Under the pieces are notes generated by a model, which saw only the letters and a program-made list of their open reading frames with translations, ran no database searches and was not told where the DNA came from. A DNA stretch of 64,000 bases from Amycolatopsis marina (GTDB lineage Bacteria; Actinomycetota; Actinomycetes; Mycobacteriales; Pseudonocardiaceae), in assembly GCF_900111885.1 (NCBI RefSeq), contig NZ_FOKG01000002.1, positions 271,825 through 335,824 of the forward strand, written 5' to 3'. Below are positions 30,202 through 39,153 of this stretch, piece by piece (the first letter of the stretch is position 1; each line of letters opens with the position of its first letter). The position numbers and the translations under genes were made by a program.

Positions 30202-31275
30202 TCACCCCTGCACCGGCGGCCGCCTGCCGATCCCGGGCAGCGTGGGCCTGCGCTCGCGCGCATAGGCCGACGGCGTCATCCCCTTCCACCGTCTGAACGC
30301 GTAGATGAAGCTGGACGCCTCGGCGTAACCGAGGCGCACGGCGACCTCCTCCACCGAGAGTGCGCCGGTGGCCAGCAGTTCCTCGGCCAGTGTCTGGCGG
30401 ACCTCGTCGACCAGCGTGCGATAGCTCGTGCCTGCCTCGGTGAGCCTGCGCCGCAGCGTTCGCGGGCTCATGGTCAGCTCACGCGCGAGCTGGTCCATGC
30501 CCGTCTGCGGCCCGGTGCGCAGCAACCGTTCCCGGACCTCGTGCGCGATCCCCGTCCGTGCCCGCCGCCGCGCGACCATCTCGGCGCACTGCGCCATGCA
30601 CATCGCCACCGTGTGCTGGTTGGCCTGTGGCAGCGCTCGATCGAGATACGCGACGTCGAAGGTGAGGGTGACGACGCCGGACTCGAACGACGGCTCGATG
30701 CCGAAGACCTCCAGATAGAGGTCGACACCGGCCGGACGCGGCCCACGCAGTTCGACGCCGAGCAGCGAGATGGCCGGGAGCAGGTCGCGCATCATCGTGT
30801 GGATCGCGGCGAGATCGCGCAGGACGAGGAATCCGGCGACGTCCTCGGGCACTCGCTCGTTGTGCAGCGTCAGCGTGACCTGCGCACCGTCGACGGTCAC
30901 GTGCGGAATGCTGAAGGTGAAGCTGAGATCGAGGTAGCGCAGGGCGAACACCATCGCGTCCCGCAGGGTGGGGCTGCTGATGCAGGCGAAGCCGAAGATG
31001 CCGAACGTGGTGACGTGGTAGCGCCGCCCCAGTTCGGCCGCGATCGCATTGTCGTCCCCGAGCGCGGCCACGAGTGCGCGCACCACCCCCAGTTCCTGCC
31101 TGGCGTCGACCTGCAGCTCCGGATCACGCAGGTCGGCCTCCCGCAGCCCGGATCCACGCAGCAGTTCCGCCACCGGGACCTCGCGCTCCCGCGCGAACTC
31201 CGACATCAGCAGGATGCTCGCCGGATTGCGGGGAAAGTCCCAGTCCCGGACGGCCGGAACAGCGAGTTCGGACAT
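30202..31275 (-). CDS. AraC-family regulator with arabinose-binding-like domain
   Basis: The 357-residue protein has an N-terminal sensor of the Arabinose_bd type (RNPASILLMSEFARE ... FGIFGFACISSPTLRDA). The C-terminal AraC DNA-binding domain covers about 250-340 (MDQLARELTMSPRTLRRRLTEAGTSYRTLVDEVR ... VEEVAVRLGYAEASSFIYAFRRWKGMTPSAY). A -10 CATAAT stands 7 nt before the ATG on the minus strand, so it is probably leaderless. It is divergent from the GMC oxidoreductase, a plausible target. Confidence 0.92.
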   Translation of the reverse strand: MSELAVPAVRDWDFPRNPASILLMSEFAREREVPVAELLRGSGLREADLRDPELQVDARQELGVVRALVAALGDDNAIAAELGRRYHVTTFGIFGFACISSPTLRDAMVFALRYLDLSFTFSIPHVTVDGAQVTLTLHNERVPEDVAGFLVLRDLAAIHTMMRDLLPAISLLGVELRGPRPAGVDLYLEVFGIEPSFESGVVTLTFDVAYLDRALPQANQHTVAMCMAQCAEMVARRRARTGIAHEVRERLLRTGPQTGMDQLARELTMSPRTLRRRLTEAGTSYRTLVDEVRQTLAEELLATGALSVEEVAVRLGYAEASSFIYAFRRWKGMTPSAYARERRPTLPGIGRRPPVQG

Positions 31276-31393
31276 GACCGGAATTATGGATCCGCTCGCC
31301 CCGGCCGCACCACAGGGGGATCTGGCCGGTTTTCTCGATTCGCTGACCTGTGTTGCACTTCACTCGCGGGATGCGGCGCTCTACCGTCGCGCC

Positions 31394-33106
31394 ATGACGA
31401 AGTGGGAATCCGACTCCGACTATGACGTGCTGGTGATCGGCTCCGGCTTCGGCGGCAGTGTGACGGCGCTCCGGCTGACCGAGAAGGGCTACCGGGTCGG
31501 CGTGCTGGAGACCGGCCGCCGCTTCGCCGACGACGAGTTCGCGGCGACGTCGTGGCGGCTGCGCAAGTACCTGTGGGCGCCCAAACTCGGCTGCTTCGGG
31601 ATCCAGCGGCTCACCCTGCTGAAGAACACCTTCGTCATGAGCGGCTCCGGGGTCGGTGGCGGCTCGCTCGTGTACGCCAACACGCTCTACGAACCGCCGG
31701 ACACGTTCTACGACGACCCGCAGTGGTCCCACATCACCGATTGGAAGGCCGAACTGGGCCCGCACTACGACCAGGCTTCCCGGATGCTCGGCGTGACCGA
31801 GAATCCGGCCACCACCCCGGCCGACCGGGTGCTGCGCGAGGTCGCGGAGGACATGGGCATCGGCCACACCTACCGCAGAACCCCCGTCGGCGTGTTCTTC
31901 GGCCCTCCCGGCACCCGGCAGGGCGAGAGCGTGGCCGACCCCTTCTTCGGCGGGGCAGGCCCCGAACGCCGGACGTGCACCCACTGCGGCGAGTGCATGA
32001 CCGGCTGCCGGCACGGCGCGAAGAACACCCTGGTCAAGAACTATCTCTACCTGGCGGAACAGGCCGGAGCCGAGGTGCACCCGCTGACCACCGCGGTGGA
32101 CGTCCGACCCCTGGCCGGTGGCGGTTACCGCGTGTACACCGAGCGGACCGGCCGCTGGTTGCGCAAGGGTTCCCGCACCTTCACCGCCGACCAGGTCGTC
32201 TTCGCCGCGGCCTCGCTGGGCACGCAGCGACTGCTGCACACGCTGAAGGACAACGGCGCGCTGCCCCGGATCTCCCCGCGCCTCGGCATGCTCGCCAGGA
32301 CCAACTCCGAAGCCGTGCTCGCCGCGCGCTCCCTGCGCGCGGACAACGACTTCACCAAGGGCGTCGCCATCACGTCCTCGATCCACCCCGACGCCGTGAC
32401 CCACGTCGAGCCGGTGCGCTACGGCAAGGGCAGCAACTTCATGGGCCTGCTCACCACCGCGCTCGTGGACGCGGAGCCGGGACGACGGCGCTGGGTGCTG
32501 GGTCTGCGGGAGCTCTGGCGGCAACGCCGTCACCTGCACCGGCTGCACAACCCGCGCCGCTGGTCGGAGCGGATGATCGGGCTGCTGGTCATGCAGACGC
32601 TGGACAACTCGGTCACCACCTACACCCGTCGTGGCCTACTGGGCAGGCGGATGACGACCCGGCAGGGCGATGGCATGCCGAGTCCGGAGTGGATCCCCGC
32701 GGGCAACGAGGTCACCCGCAGGGTCGCCGAGAAGATCGGCGGGCTTCCCCAGGGCGCGTGGCCGGACATGTTCAACATCCCGATCACCGGCCACTTCATC
32801 GGCGGCTGCGCGATCGGCGACTCGCCGGAAACCGGCGTGGTCGACCCGTACCAGCGGCTGTACGGGCACGCGGGCCTGCACGTGGTGGACGGTTCCGCCA
32901 TCTCGGCCAACCTCGGCGTGAACCCGTCGCTGACCATCACCGCACAGGCCGAGCGGGCGATGGCCTGCTGGCCGAACAAGGGCGAATCCGACCCCCGCCC
33001 GCCACTGGGCGCCGCCTACCAGCGGCTGCGGCCGGTACCACCGAAGAACCCCGTGGTGCCCGAGTTCGCGCCGGGCGCGCTGCGGCTGCCGATCACCCCG
33101 GTGTGA
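31394..33106 (+). CDS. GMC-type FAD oxidoreductase (cholesterol-oxidase-like)
   Basis: The 570-residue flavoenzyme has the FAD-binding motif VIGSGFGGSVTALRL at the N-terminus, MSGSGVGGGSLVYANT, the cysteine cluster CTHCGECMTGCRHGAKNTL (near 195-213), and a C-terminal GMC block with HVVDGSAISANLGVNPSLTITAQAERA. It matches the mycobacterial ChoD-like group, whose real substrate is debated. A -10 TACCGT lies 6 nt before the ATG. No signal peptide is seen. It is divergent from the AraC regulator. Confidence 0.88.
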   Translation: MTKWESDSDYDVLVIGSGFGGSVTALRLTEKGYRVGVLETGRRFADDEFAATSWRLRKYLWAPKLGCFGIQRLTLLKNTFVMSGSGVGGGSLVYANTLYEPPDTFYDDPQWSHITDWKAELGPHYDQASRMLGVTENPATTPADRVLREVAEDMGIGHTYRRTPVGVFFGPPGTRQGESVADPFFGGAGPERRTCTHCGECMTGCRHGAKNTLVKNYLYLAEQAGAEVHPLTTAVDVRPLAGGGYRVYTERTGRWLRKGSRTFTADQVVFAAASLGTQRLLHTLKDNGALPRISPRLGMLARTNSEAVLAARSLRADNDFTKGVAITSSIHPDAVTHVEPVRYGKGSNFMGLLTTALVDAEPGRRRWVLGLRELWRQRRHLHRLHNPRRWSERMIGLLVMQTLDNSVTTYTRRGLLGRRMTTRQGDGMPSPEWIPAGNEVTRRVAEKIGGLPQGAWPDMFNIPITGHFIGGCAIGDSPETGVVDPYQRLYGHAGLHVVDGSAISANLGVNPSLTITAQAERAMACWPNKGESDPRPPLGAAYQRLRPVPPKNPVVPEFAPGALRLPITPV

Positions 33107-33107
33107 G

Positions 33108-33124
33108 TTGTAGCGATCGTGTAC
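33108..33124 (+). promoter_or_regulatory. TTGTANCGATCG motif, copy 1
   Basis: TTGTAGCGATCGTGTAC begins 2 nt after the GMC stop and ends 46 nt before the start of the secreted protein. It is nearly identical to 37862-37878 and related to 40616-40632. TGTA recurs at an 11 bp step, as in SARP sites. Confidence 0.6.
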
Positions 33125-33170
33125 CCCCACCCGGCACTCTGGTCCTCGACGAGTTGACGAGGAGGCGGTC

Positions 33171-34406
33171 GTGCACGGATCGCGGGTGGTTCACGGGTTC
33201 GCCGCGGCGTTGCTCATGGTGGCGGCTCTGCTGGTCGCCGTCCCGAACGCGGCCGCGGCGGCGCCGCTGCCCCGGCTCGGAACCGCGGAGCTGGACACCT
33301 TCCGGCTGACCAGGGGTCAGACGTTCACCGTCTATCCCGGCCGGATCGCGGAACTGGAGCGGCACCCGCAACTCGCCGCGCTCGGGCTGAGCGACGTACT
33401 CGGCGCGACCAACCGGACTGCCCGGCCGCTGTGTCACGCCACGCACCTCGACCCGACGCTGAAGCCGGCGGGGTTCTGCTGGGACACCAGCGGTGACGAC
33501 ACCAACAACGACTGGGTCCCGCAGGGCGTCACCGGCTCGGGCGATGCCCGGCCCGGCACCGGCAGGGCCGGCGGCAAGCGGGTGGTGGTCGCGTCCTGGC
33601 ACAACCGGGGCGACACCCTGATCCGGCTGTCGTTCGTCGACGTGACAGACCCGAGCAGGCCCAAATACCGGCACGTGCTGCTCGTCGAACCCACCTCGGA
33701 CAACGACTTCGCGGCCATCTCCGGACACGGCCACGGGGTGACCTGGATCGGCGACCGGCTGTTCGTCGCCACCAGCGGCGGCGTGATCCGGGTCTTCGAC
33801 ACCGCGCACTTCTGGCGGATGGACCACAGCACCGGCGAGGTCGGCCTCGGCGCCGACGGGAAGTACCACGCCGCCTACCACGCATTCGCCCTCCCTCAGG
33901 TCGGTGCCTACTGGTATCCGGGAGGTGGCGGCTGCACCAGCAGGACAGGGCCCCGCCCCTGCCTGGCGACCCTGTCGCTGGACCACAGCGGCACGGGATC
34001 GCTGATCGCCGCGGAACACGTGCCAGGGGCGGCAGGCGGCCGGATAGTCCGGTGGCCCCTGGACCGCACGACGGGGTTGCTCCGGATGGCGGCGGATCAG
34101 CGGGTACATGCCGCGGAAGGCTTCCGGTCTCCGGTCTGGGGCATGCAGGGCGCGCTCGCGAAGGACGGCTACCTGCTGCTCACCGGCGTCTGCCCGGAGT
34201 TCGCGGGCACACCCGGCGACAAACCGTCCTGCCTGCACGGCGGCGTGGGCGGGGAGTCCACCACACGCCTGGGCCGCGCACCGGTGAACAGCCAGAACCT
34301 GTCCTACTGGCCCGCCACCGGCGAACTCTGGCTGATGAACGAACAGCTGCGTGAACGCGTCACCGTGCACGTGCCGTGGACAGCTCTCACCGGCCGTGCG
34401 CGATGA
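33171..34406 (+). CDS. secreted protein of unknown function
   Basis: The 411-residue product has a signal peptide (about 1-30: basic start, GFAAALLMVAALLVAVPNAAAAA) and no later membrane segment. The mature part has repeated beta-like segments (VVVASWHNRGDTLIRLSFVDV, HGVTWIGDRLFVATSGGVIRVFD) suggesting a beta-propeller fold, and several cysteines. I do not recognise a catalytic motif. The GTG at 33171 follows GAGGAGG. The TTGTANCGATCG motif upstream may place it in the same regulon as the operon at 37956. Confidence 0.8.
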   Translation: MHGSRVVHGFAAALLMVAALLVAVPNAAAAAPLPRLGTAELDTFRLTRGQTFTVYPGRIAELERHPQLAALGLSDVLGATNRTARPLCHATHLDPTLKPAGFCWDTSGDDTNNDWVPQGVTGSGDARPGTGRAGGKRVVVASWHNRGDTLIRLSFVDVTDPSRPKYRHVLLVEPTSDNDFAAISGHGHGVTWIGDRLFVATSGGVIRVFDTAHFWRMDHSTGEVGLGADGKYHAAYHAFALPQVGAYWYPGGGGCTSRTGPRPCLATLSLDHSGTGSLIAAEHVPGAAGGRIVRWPLDRTTGLLRMAADQRVHAAEGFRSPVWGMQGALAKDGYLLLTGVCPEFAGTPGDKPSCLHGGVGGESTTRLGRAPVNSQNLSYWPATGELWLMNEQLRERVTVHVPWTALTGRAR

Positions 34407-34413
34407 TGTGGAC

Positions 34414-34635
34414 ATGTCCAGCGTTCGCGACGTCAGTATCAACGAAGAGCCCATCAAACTCGGCCAGTTCCTGAAGCTGGCCGGCCTCGCCGACGACGGC
34501 TCCCACGCGCGCATGCTGCTCGAGTCCGGTGACGTCACGGTGAACGGCGAGGCCGAGCACCGGCGGGGGCGGCAGTTGCGCGGCGGTGACGTGGTCGCCA
34601 TCGAGGACGAGCGGGTCCGGGTCGCATTCGGCTGA
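34414..34635 (+). CDS. S4-domain RNA-binding protein
   Basis: The 73-residue protein is one S4 domain: IKLGQFLKLAGLADDGSHARMLLESGDVTVNGEAEHRRGRQLRGGDVVAI. This is the YbcJ/YaaA-like single-domain type, thought to bind RNA or ribosomes. The ATG at 34414 has GATGAT 6 nt upstream as a candidate leaderless -10. A longer in-frame ORF would overlap the previous gene and is rejected. Confidence 0.88.
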   Translation: MSSVRDVSINEEPIKLGQFLKLAGLADDGSHARMLLESGDVTVNGEAEHRRGRQLRGGDVVAIEDERVRVAFG

Positions 34636-34828
34636 CACCTGCCGCCCAAAATCGGTCACAACCCGTACGCATACTCGCGGGTGGAAGGGCAAAAGAGTGA
34701 AACTCGAATTCCTTTCAGAATACATAGCTCGACGGATTAGCAAATAACAATCAAAGTATCCGCCAAGTCTGGTAATTGCTGTCCGCGGGTCATACGATCC
34801 GGGGAACTGGGATCCTGCCTCTTGGGCG
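34636..34828. promoter_or_regulatory. AT-rich promoter region of the SARP gene
   Basis: This 193 bp gap is clearly more AT-rich than its surroundings (for example TTTCAGAATACATAGC and AGCAAATAACAATCAAAGTA around 34715-34760). It has no ORF. It must hold the promoter of the large regulator, but I cannot fix the exact -35/-10 pair. Confidence 0.5.
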
Positions 34829-37828
34829 GTGCACGTGATTGCTATTCCATTTCGTGTTCTTGGCCCGCTCGAAGCCGGTAGCGGCGAGCGGGCGACACCA
34901 CTCGGCGGCCCCAAGCCGCGCATGCTGCTGGCCACCCTGCTGCTGCAGCCGAACTCCGTGGTGGCCACCGACGTGCTGATCGACGTGCTGTGGCCGCAGC
35001 GGGCGCCGCGCTCCGCGGCGGCCAACATCCGAACCTACGTGCACACCCTGCGCAGGCGACTCGACGAAGGCGGCGGGCAGCTGGGTGACCGGCTGCGGAG
35101 CCGATCCTCCGGCTACCTCCTGACCGTCGCGCCGGCCGAACTGGATTGCACGGTGTTCGAGGAGCGGGTGGACCGCGCGCGGCGTGCGCTGGCCGAGGGC
35201 GACACCGGGACCGCCCTGACGGCGCTCGACGCCGCCAGCCGACTGTGGCGCGGGCACCTGCTGGAGGACCTCCCCCACAGCCATGCATGGGCGTCCCGGC
35301 TCGCCCGGCTGACCGAACTCCGGCTGTCCGCCGAGGAGCAGCGGCTTCGACTGCGGATCGAGCGGGGCTGGCACTGCGACGCGATCGCCGAACTGCGTGG
35401 CCTGCTCGCCGAGCACCCGCTGCGCGAGGAGCTGTGGCAACAGCTGATCGTGGCGCTGGACGCGAGCGGCAGGCGGGCGGAGGCGTTGCACGTCTACGCC
35501 GAGGCGGAGCAGGTCCTGCAGGACGAACTCGACGCCGAGCCGGGGCCCGGCCTCCGGCAACTACGGGCCCGGCTGGACCGCGCCTCGGCGAAGGGCCGGC
35601 ACACTCCCGCGGGCGCCCCGCGATCGCCCTTCCCCGTCTGCCAGCTCCCGTTGGACCTGCCCGACTTCACCGGACGGGGCCCGCTCACCGACGAGCTCAT
35701 GGCCCTCCTCCGCCGCAACAACCAGCAGAGCGTGCCGACGGTTGTCGTGCTCTCCGGCGCACCGGGAGCGGGGAAGTCGGCGTTGGCGGTCCGGGTGGCG
35801 CATGCGATCCGGCAGACGTTCCCCGACGGCCAGTTGCACATCGATCTCGCAGGCACCTCCGCCAACCCGCGCAGTCCACTCGATGTCCTCGCCGAGGTGC
35901 TGCGTGCGGTAGGTGTGCCGGACACGGCCATACCGCGAGGACTCGGCGAGCGCTCGGCGCTGTTGCGTTCCCGGCTCGCCCGAAGACGCCTGTGCGTCGT
36001 ACTGGACGACGCGGCGTGCGCCGCGCAGGTGCGGCCGCTGCTGCCCGGAACCGGCGGCTGCGCGGTCCTCGTCACCAGCCGGGTGCGGATGCCGGACCTC
36101 GAAGGCGCCCATCCGGTGGAGGTGGAGGTGCTGCCGGAGGCCGAGGCCCACGAACTGCTCACCGGCATCGTCGGGGTGGATCGGGCCGCGGCCGAACCGG
36201 ACAGCATCGCGGCACTCCTCGACTACTGCGGGCACCTCCCGCTCGCCATCCGGGTGGCCGGGGCCCGGCTCGCACACCGCCCCGGCTGGACGATCCGGAC
36301 ACTGGCGCTACGCCTGCACGACGAGCGCCGCAGGCTCGACGAACTCCGGCTCGGTGACCTGGCGGTACGCGCCAGCGTCGGGCTCAGCTACGACCAGCTT
36401 CCGGCCGACGTCGCGCTCACGTTCCGGCTGCTGGCGCTGCTCGGGCCGGTGCGCTTTCCCGGATGGCTGCCCGCCGCGCTCCTCGGCCGGGCCACGGCCG
36501 ACGACGTACTGGACACCCTCGTCGACGCGCATCTGGTGGAAGCCGTCGGCGCCGACGCCACCGGCGCACCCCGGTATCGGCTGCACGACCTGCTGCGCTG
36601 CTACGCGGCCGAGCAGTGGAATGTGGACAGTCAGGGCGACCGGAAGGCGGCCCTGCGCCGCGCACTGGATGGCTACCTGGCACTCGCACTCGAAGTGGGC
36701 GAGACAATGCCGCTCCACTTCTTCGGAATGATCTCGGCCGGCGAATTCACCCCGACGTGGTCTCCGGTGCCCGGCCAGACGCTGACGGGTCTCGTCGGCG
36801 ACGACCCGGCCGCCTGGTTCGAGGCGGAACACCGCTGGGTCGTCTCGGCGGTCGAACTGGCGGAGCGCTGGGGGCTCGACGACCTGGCCTGGCGGCTGAC
36901 CGCCGCACTCACCCCGTTCTTCGACCTGCGGGGACATCAGGACGACTGGCACCACACACACGCCATCGCGCTGGCCGCGGCGCGGCGCACGGGCGACCGC
37001 ACCGGCCAGGCCGTGATCCTGCGCAATCTCGGTCAGGTCCATCTCTACCAGGACTCCTACGACGACGCGCGGGCGGCGTTCACCGAGGCGGCCGCGCTGT
37101 TCCGGGAATCCGGCGACGACCGTGGCGTGGCCATCGCGCTGGCCGGGCTGGGCACCGTGCGGCGGATACTCGGCGAACACGACGACGCGCTCGACCACTG
37201 CCACGAGGCGCTCGCCCTGTTCGAGTCGGCGGGCGACCGGCACGGGGAGGCCGTGGCCAGGATCGCCGTGGGCGCGGTGTGGCTCGCACTCGGCTGTTTC
37301 GCCTGCGCGGGGCGCTGGTTCACCGACGCGCACGCGCTGTCCGCCGCGATCGGGGACCGACACAGGGAAGCGCACGCCCTCAAACGCCTCGCGGCGCTGG
37401 AACAGCACCGGGGAAATCTCGGTAAGGCCAGGGAACAGGTGGACCGGGCGATCGCGATCTTCCACGAACTCGGGGACGACCACTGTGTCGGCTACGCCAA
37501 CCAGAACCTCGGCGAGTTGTACCTCTACAGCGGCGACCTCGCCCACGCCCGGCTACTGCTGGTCAACTCGCTGAGTGTGCACCGGCGAAACGGCGACCGC
37601 CGGTCACAGGCACAGGCCGCTGAACTGCTCGGCCAGGTGCACGAGCAACTCGGCAGGCACGAGCAGTCCCAGCGGTACTTCGAACACGCGCTCGCCCTCT
37701 GGCGTGAACTCACCCCCGGGGCGCCGGACACCGAACCGGTGCGGCTGTCCACCGTGATCTCCCATCATCACCCGAAAGCCACAGAAGAATTCGCGGACCC
37801 GGCGGCCACCGGCCGCACCTCCGCCTGA
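34829..37828 (+). CDS. SARP/AfsR-like regulator with NB-ARC and TPR domains
   Basis: The 999-residue regulator has an N-terminal OmpR-type winged helix (FRVLGPLEAG ... PRMLLATLLLQPNSVV, about 8-95) and a bacterial transcriptional activation domain (about 100-245). The NB-ARC ATPase has P-loop GAPGAGKSA at 310-318 and CVVLDDAACAAQVRPLLPG. TPR repeats cover about 690-960 (AVILRNLGQVHLYQDSYDDARAAFTEAAALF and similar). GTG 34829 is used; GTG 34835 is possible. Its position among secreted-protein genes that share an upstream motif suggests it is their local activator. Confidence 0.92.
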   Translation: MHVIAIPFRVLGPLEAGSGERATPLGGPKPRMLLATLLLQPNSVVATDVLIDVLWPQRAPRSAAANIRTYVHTLRRRLDEGGGQLGDRLRSRSSGYLLTVAPAELDCTVFEERVDRARRALAEGDTGTALTALDAASRLWRGHLLEDLPHSHAWASRLARLTELRLSAEEQRLRLRIERGWHCDAIAELRGLLAEHPLREELWQQLIVALDASGRRAEALHVYAEAEQVLQDELDAEPGPGLRQLRARLDRASAKGRHTPAGAPRSPFPVCQLPLDLPDFTGRGPLTDELMALLRRNNQQSVPTVVVLSGAPGAGKSALAVRVAHAIRQTFPDGQLHIDLAGTSANPRSPLDVLAEVLRAVGVPDTAIPRGLGERSALLRSRLARRRLCVVLDDAACAAQVRPLLPGTGGCAVLVTSRVRMPDLEGAHPVEVEVLPEAEAHELLTGIVGVDRAAAEPDSIAALLDYCGHLPLAIRVAGARLAHRPGWTIRTLALRLHDERRRLDELRLGDLAVRASVGLSYDQLPADVALTFRLLALLGPVRFPGWLPAALLGRATADDVLDTLVDAHLVEAVGADATGAPRYRLHDLLRCYAAEQWNVDSQGDRKAALRRALDGYLALALEVGETMPLHFFGMISAGEFTPTWSPVPGQTLTGLVGDDPAAWFEAEHRWVVSAVELAERWGLDDLAWRLTAALTPFFDLRGHQDDWHHTHAIALAAARRTGDRTGQAVILRNLGQVHLYQDSYDDARAAFTEAAALFRESGDDRGVAIALAGLGTVRRILGEHDDALDHCHEALALFESAGDRHGEAVARIAVGAVWLALGCFACAGRWFTDAHALSAAIGDRHREAHALKRLAALEQHRGNLGKAREQVDRAIAIFHELGDDHCVGYANQNLGELYLYSGDLAHARLLLVNSLSVHRRNGDRRSQAQAAELLGQVHEQLGRHEQSQRYFEHALALWRELTPGAPDTEPVRLSTVISHHHPKATEEFADPAATGRTSA

Positions 37829-37861
37829 GCGTCACCCGCTCCCAGCACCCCCGGCACCGCT

Positions 37862-37878
37862 TTGTATCGATCGTGTAC
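37862..37878 (+). promoter_or_regulatory. TTGTANCGATCG motif, copy 2
   Basis: TTGTATCGATCGTGTAC differs by one base from the motif at 33108-33124. The heptamers TGTATCG (37863) and TGTACGT (37874) start 11 bp apart, the step typical of SARP binding sites. It lies between the SARP gene and the cysteine-rich operon. Confidence 0.6.
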
Positions 37879-37901
37879 GTCCCCTGCGCAGACTTCCGCG
37901 G

Positions 37902-37922
37902 GTGGCCGGCACAACCGGCCAC
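37902..37922 (+). promoter_or_regulatory. perfect hairpin in the 5' region of the cysteine-rich operon
   Basis: GTGGCCGG (37902-37909) pairs with CCGGCCAC (37915-37922) around CACAA. It lies 33 nt before the ATG at 37956. With no T-run it is not a clear terminator, so it may be a leader structure or mark the end of the SARP transcript. Confidence 0.5.
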
Positions 37923-37955
37923 CTGGTTGCCCGGACGGGCGAAAAGGAGTGAAGG

Positions 37956-38387
37956 ATGGCAGAGGACGAAATCGGCGCACTCGCCGAAGCGAACAGCGAG
38001 ACATCCTGGTTCTGCTGCGGCCCCGCCTGGGGCCGGTGCAGCTCCGCGGGCGGTGGATCCTGCGGCAACTGCCGGTCCGCCAGCTACCACACGGCATGGC
38101 CGAACGCGTCGCAGGCATGTTTCGACATCACCCGGCCCGACCGATGTGGGAGCACACTCTCCCGCCGTGGCTGCGGGCACACGTTCTACGTGAAGCACCT
38201 GTGCGGAACCAAGGAAATCGCGGTCAAGATCGCCGACTGCGGCCCGGACACGGATCGCTGGTGTAACGAGAAGCGCTGCTGCGGCGGGAAATGCGCCACC
38301 CAGCGACTCCTCGACCTGACGCCTGCGGCGTTCAGCGCGATCGGCAACCTCGACGCCGGTCTGCTCCCGGTGACCTTCCACAGCTGA
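37956..38387 (+). CDS. cysteine-rich protein with double-psi-barrel-like C-terminus
   Basis: The 143-residue product has 14 cysteines, with clusters WFCCGPAWGRC, CGNC and RCCGGKC. The C-terminal part, VKIADCGPD ... RLLDLTPAAFSAIGNLDAGLLPV, resembles RlpA/expansin double-psi beta-barrels. No hydrophobic signal peptide is visible in MAEDEIGALAEANSETSWF. The ATG follows AAGGAG. The next genes encode a Tat protein and a MauE-like membrane protein. An exported disulfide-bonded protein is therefore a reasonable inference, perhaps carried out with its Tat partner. Function is unknown. Confidence 0.8.
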   Translation: MAEDEIGALAEANSETSWFCCGPAWGRCSSAGGGSCGNCRSASYHTAWPNASQACFDITRPDRCGSTLSRRGCGHTFYVKHLCGTKEIAVKIADCGPDTDRWCNEKRCCGGKCATQRLLDLTPAAFSAIGNLDAGLLPVTFHS

Positions 38388-38451
38388 CGACAGTTCCGCC
38401 GTAGCCCTGCGGCTTTGCCCTGCGGCACACGAACACAGCGAGGAGCAACAG

Positions 38452-39063
38452 ATGAGCAAGCTCGACCGAAGACGATTCATGACCAGCGCCGTACTCGGTA
38501 GCGCGGCCGGGATTGTCGGCGCTACGGCGCTCGGCTCGGTGTCCCCCGAGGTCGCTCTGGCCGAACAGCACGCGAACGTCGGCCTCGGCGCCAACATGTA
38601 CGACCCGAACTTCGTCGAGGGCCGGATCACCAAGATCAGTGGGAATCTGCTCTCGGTGACCAGTTCCGACCGCTCGTTCCACCGGATCCACGTCACCAAC
38701 GGCACCAGTGTCTGGAAGCTGCGGCACACCACCTTCAGTGAAGCCGAACTCGGCGACGGGCTCTACGCGCGGGGGTTGCGGCTGGAGGACGGCACCCTCG
38801 CCGCCGACTCCGTCTGGCTCAACATCGTCAATCTCCGCACCAAGATCGTCGGCGTCGGGCAGAACTCGCTGTATCTCGACAGCGGCCACGAACGTCTCGT
38901 CGGAAACGTGGTGCGCGGCACGACGGCTGCCGTCTACAACAGCACACCCGCGGTGCGCGACCTGTCAATGGTGCGGGTGGGCAGGCACGCCCAGGTCATC
39001 GGCGCCTGGCGGCCGGACACCGACCAGGTCGACATCTCCACCGTCTACACCTCCGCGGCCTGA
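38452..39063 (+). CDS. Tat-exported protein of unknown function
   Basis: The 203-residue product begins MSKLDRRRFMTSAVLGSAAG, a twin-arginine signal followed by a hydrophobic stretch and a cleavage-like region near SPEVALAEQ. The mature part is beta-rich with OB-like repeats (VEGRITKISGNLLSVTSSD, TKIVGVGQNSLYLDS). It has no cysteine, unlike its neighbour. The ATG follows GAGGAG. It is the second gene of the likely operon 37956-39957. Confidence 0.82.
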   Translation: MSKLDRRRFMTSAVLGSAAGIVGATALGSVSPEVALAEQHANVGLGANMYDPNFVEGRITKISGNLLSVTSSDRSFHRIHVTNGTSVWKLRHTTFSEAELGDGLYARGLRLEDGTLAADSVWLNIVNLRTKIVGVGQNSLYLDSGHERLVGNVVRGTTAAVYNSTPAVRDLSMVRVGRHAQVIGAWRPDTDQVDISTVYTSAA

Positions 39064-39153
39064 TCCACATCGGACATCCAGCGAGCGGCGCACCGGCCCC
39101 GCGGCAGTCACGGGCGCCGGGCCGGTGCCCCACTCCCGTCCCCAGGAGGGACC

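Noticed and set aside
38086..38387. Cysteine-rich protein as the methylamine dehydrogenase light chain
   Set aside because: It lacks the tryptophan pair context and the heavy-chain and amicyanin genes are absent; the C-terminus fits a double-psi barrel better.
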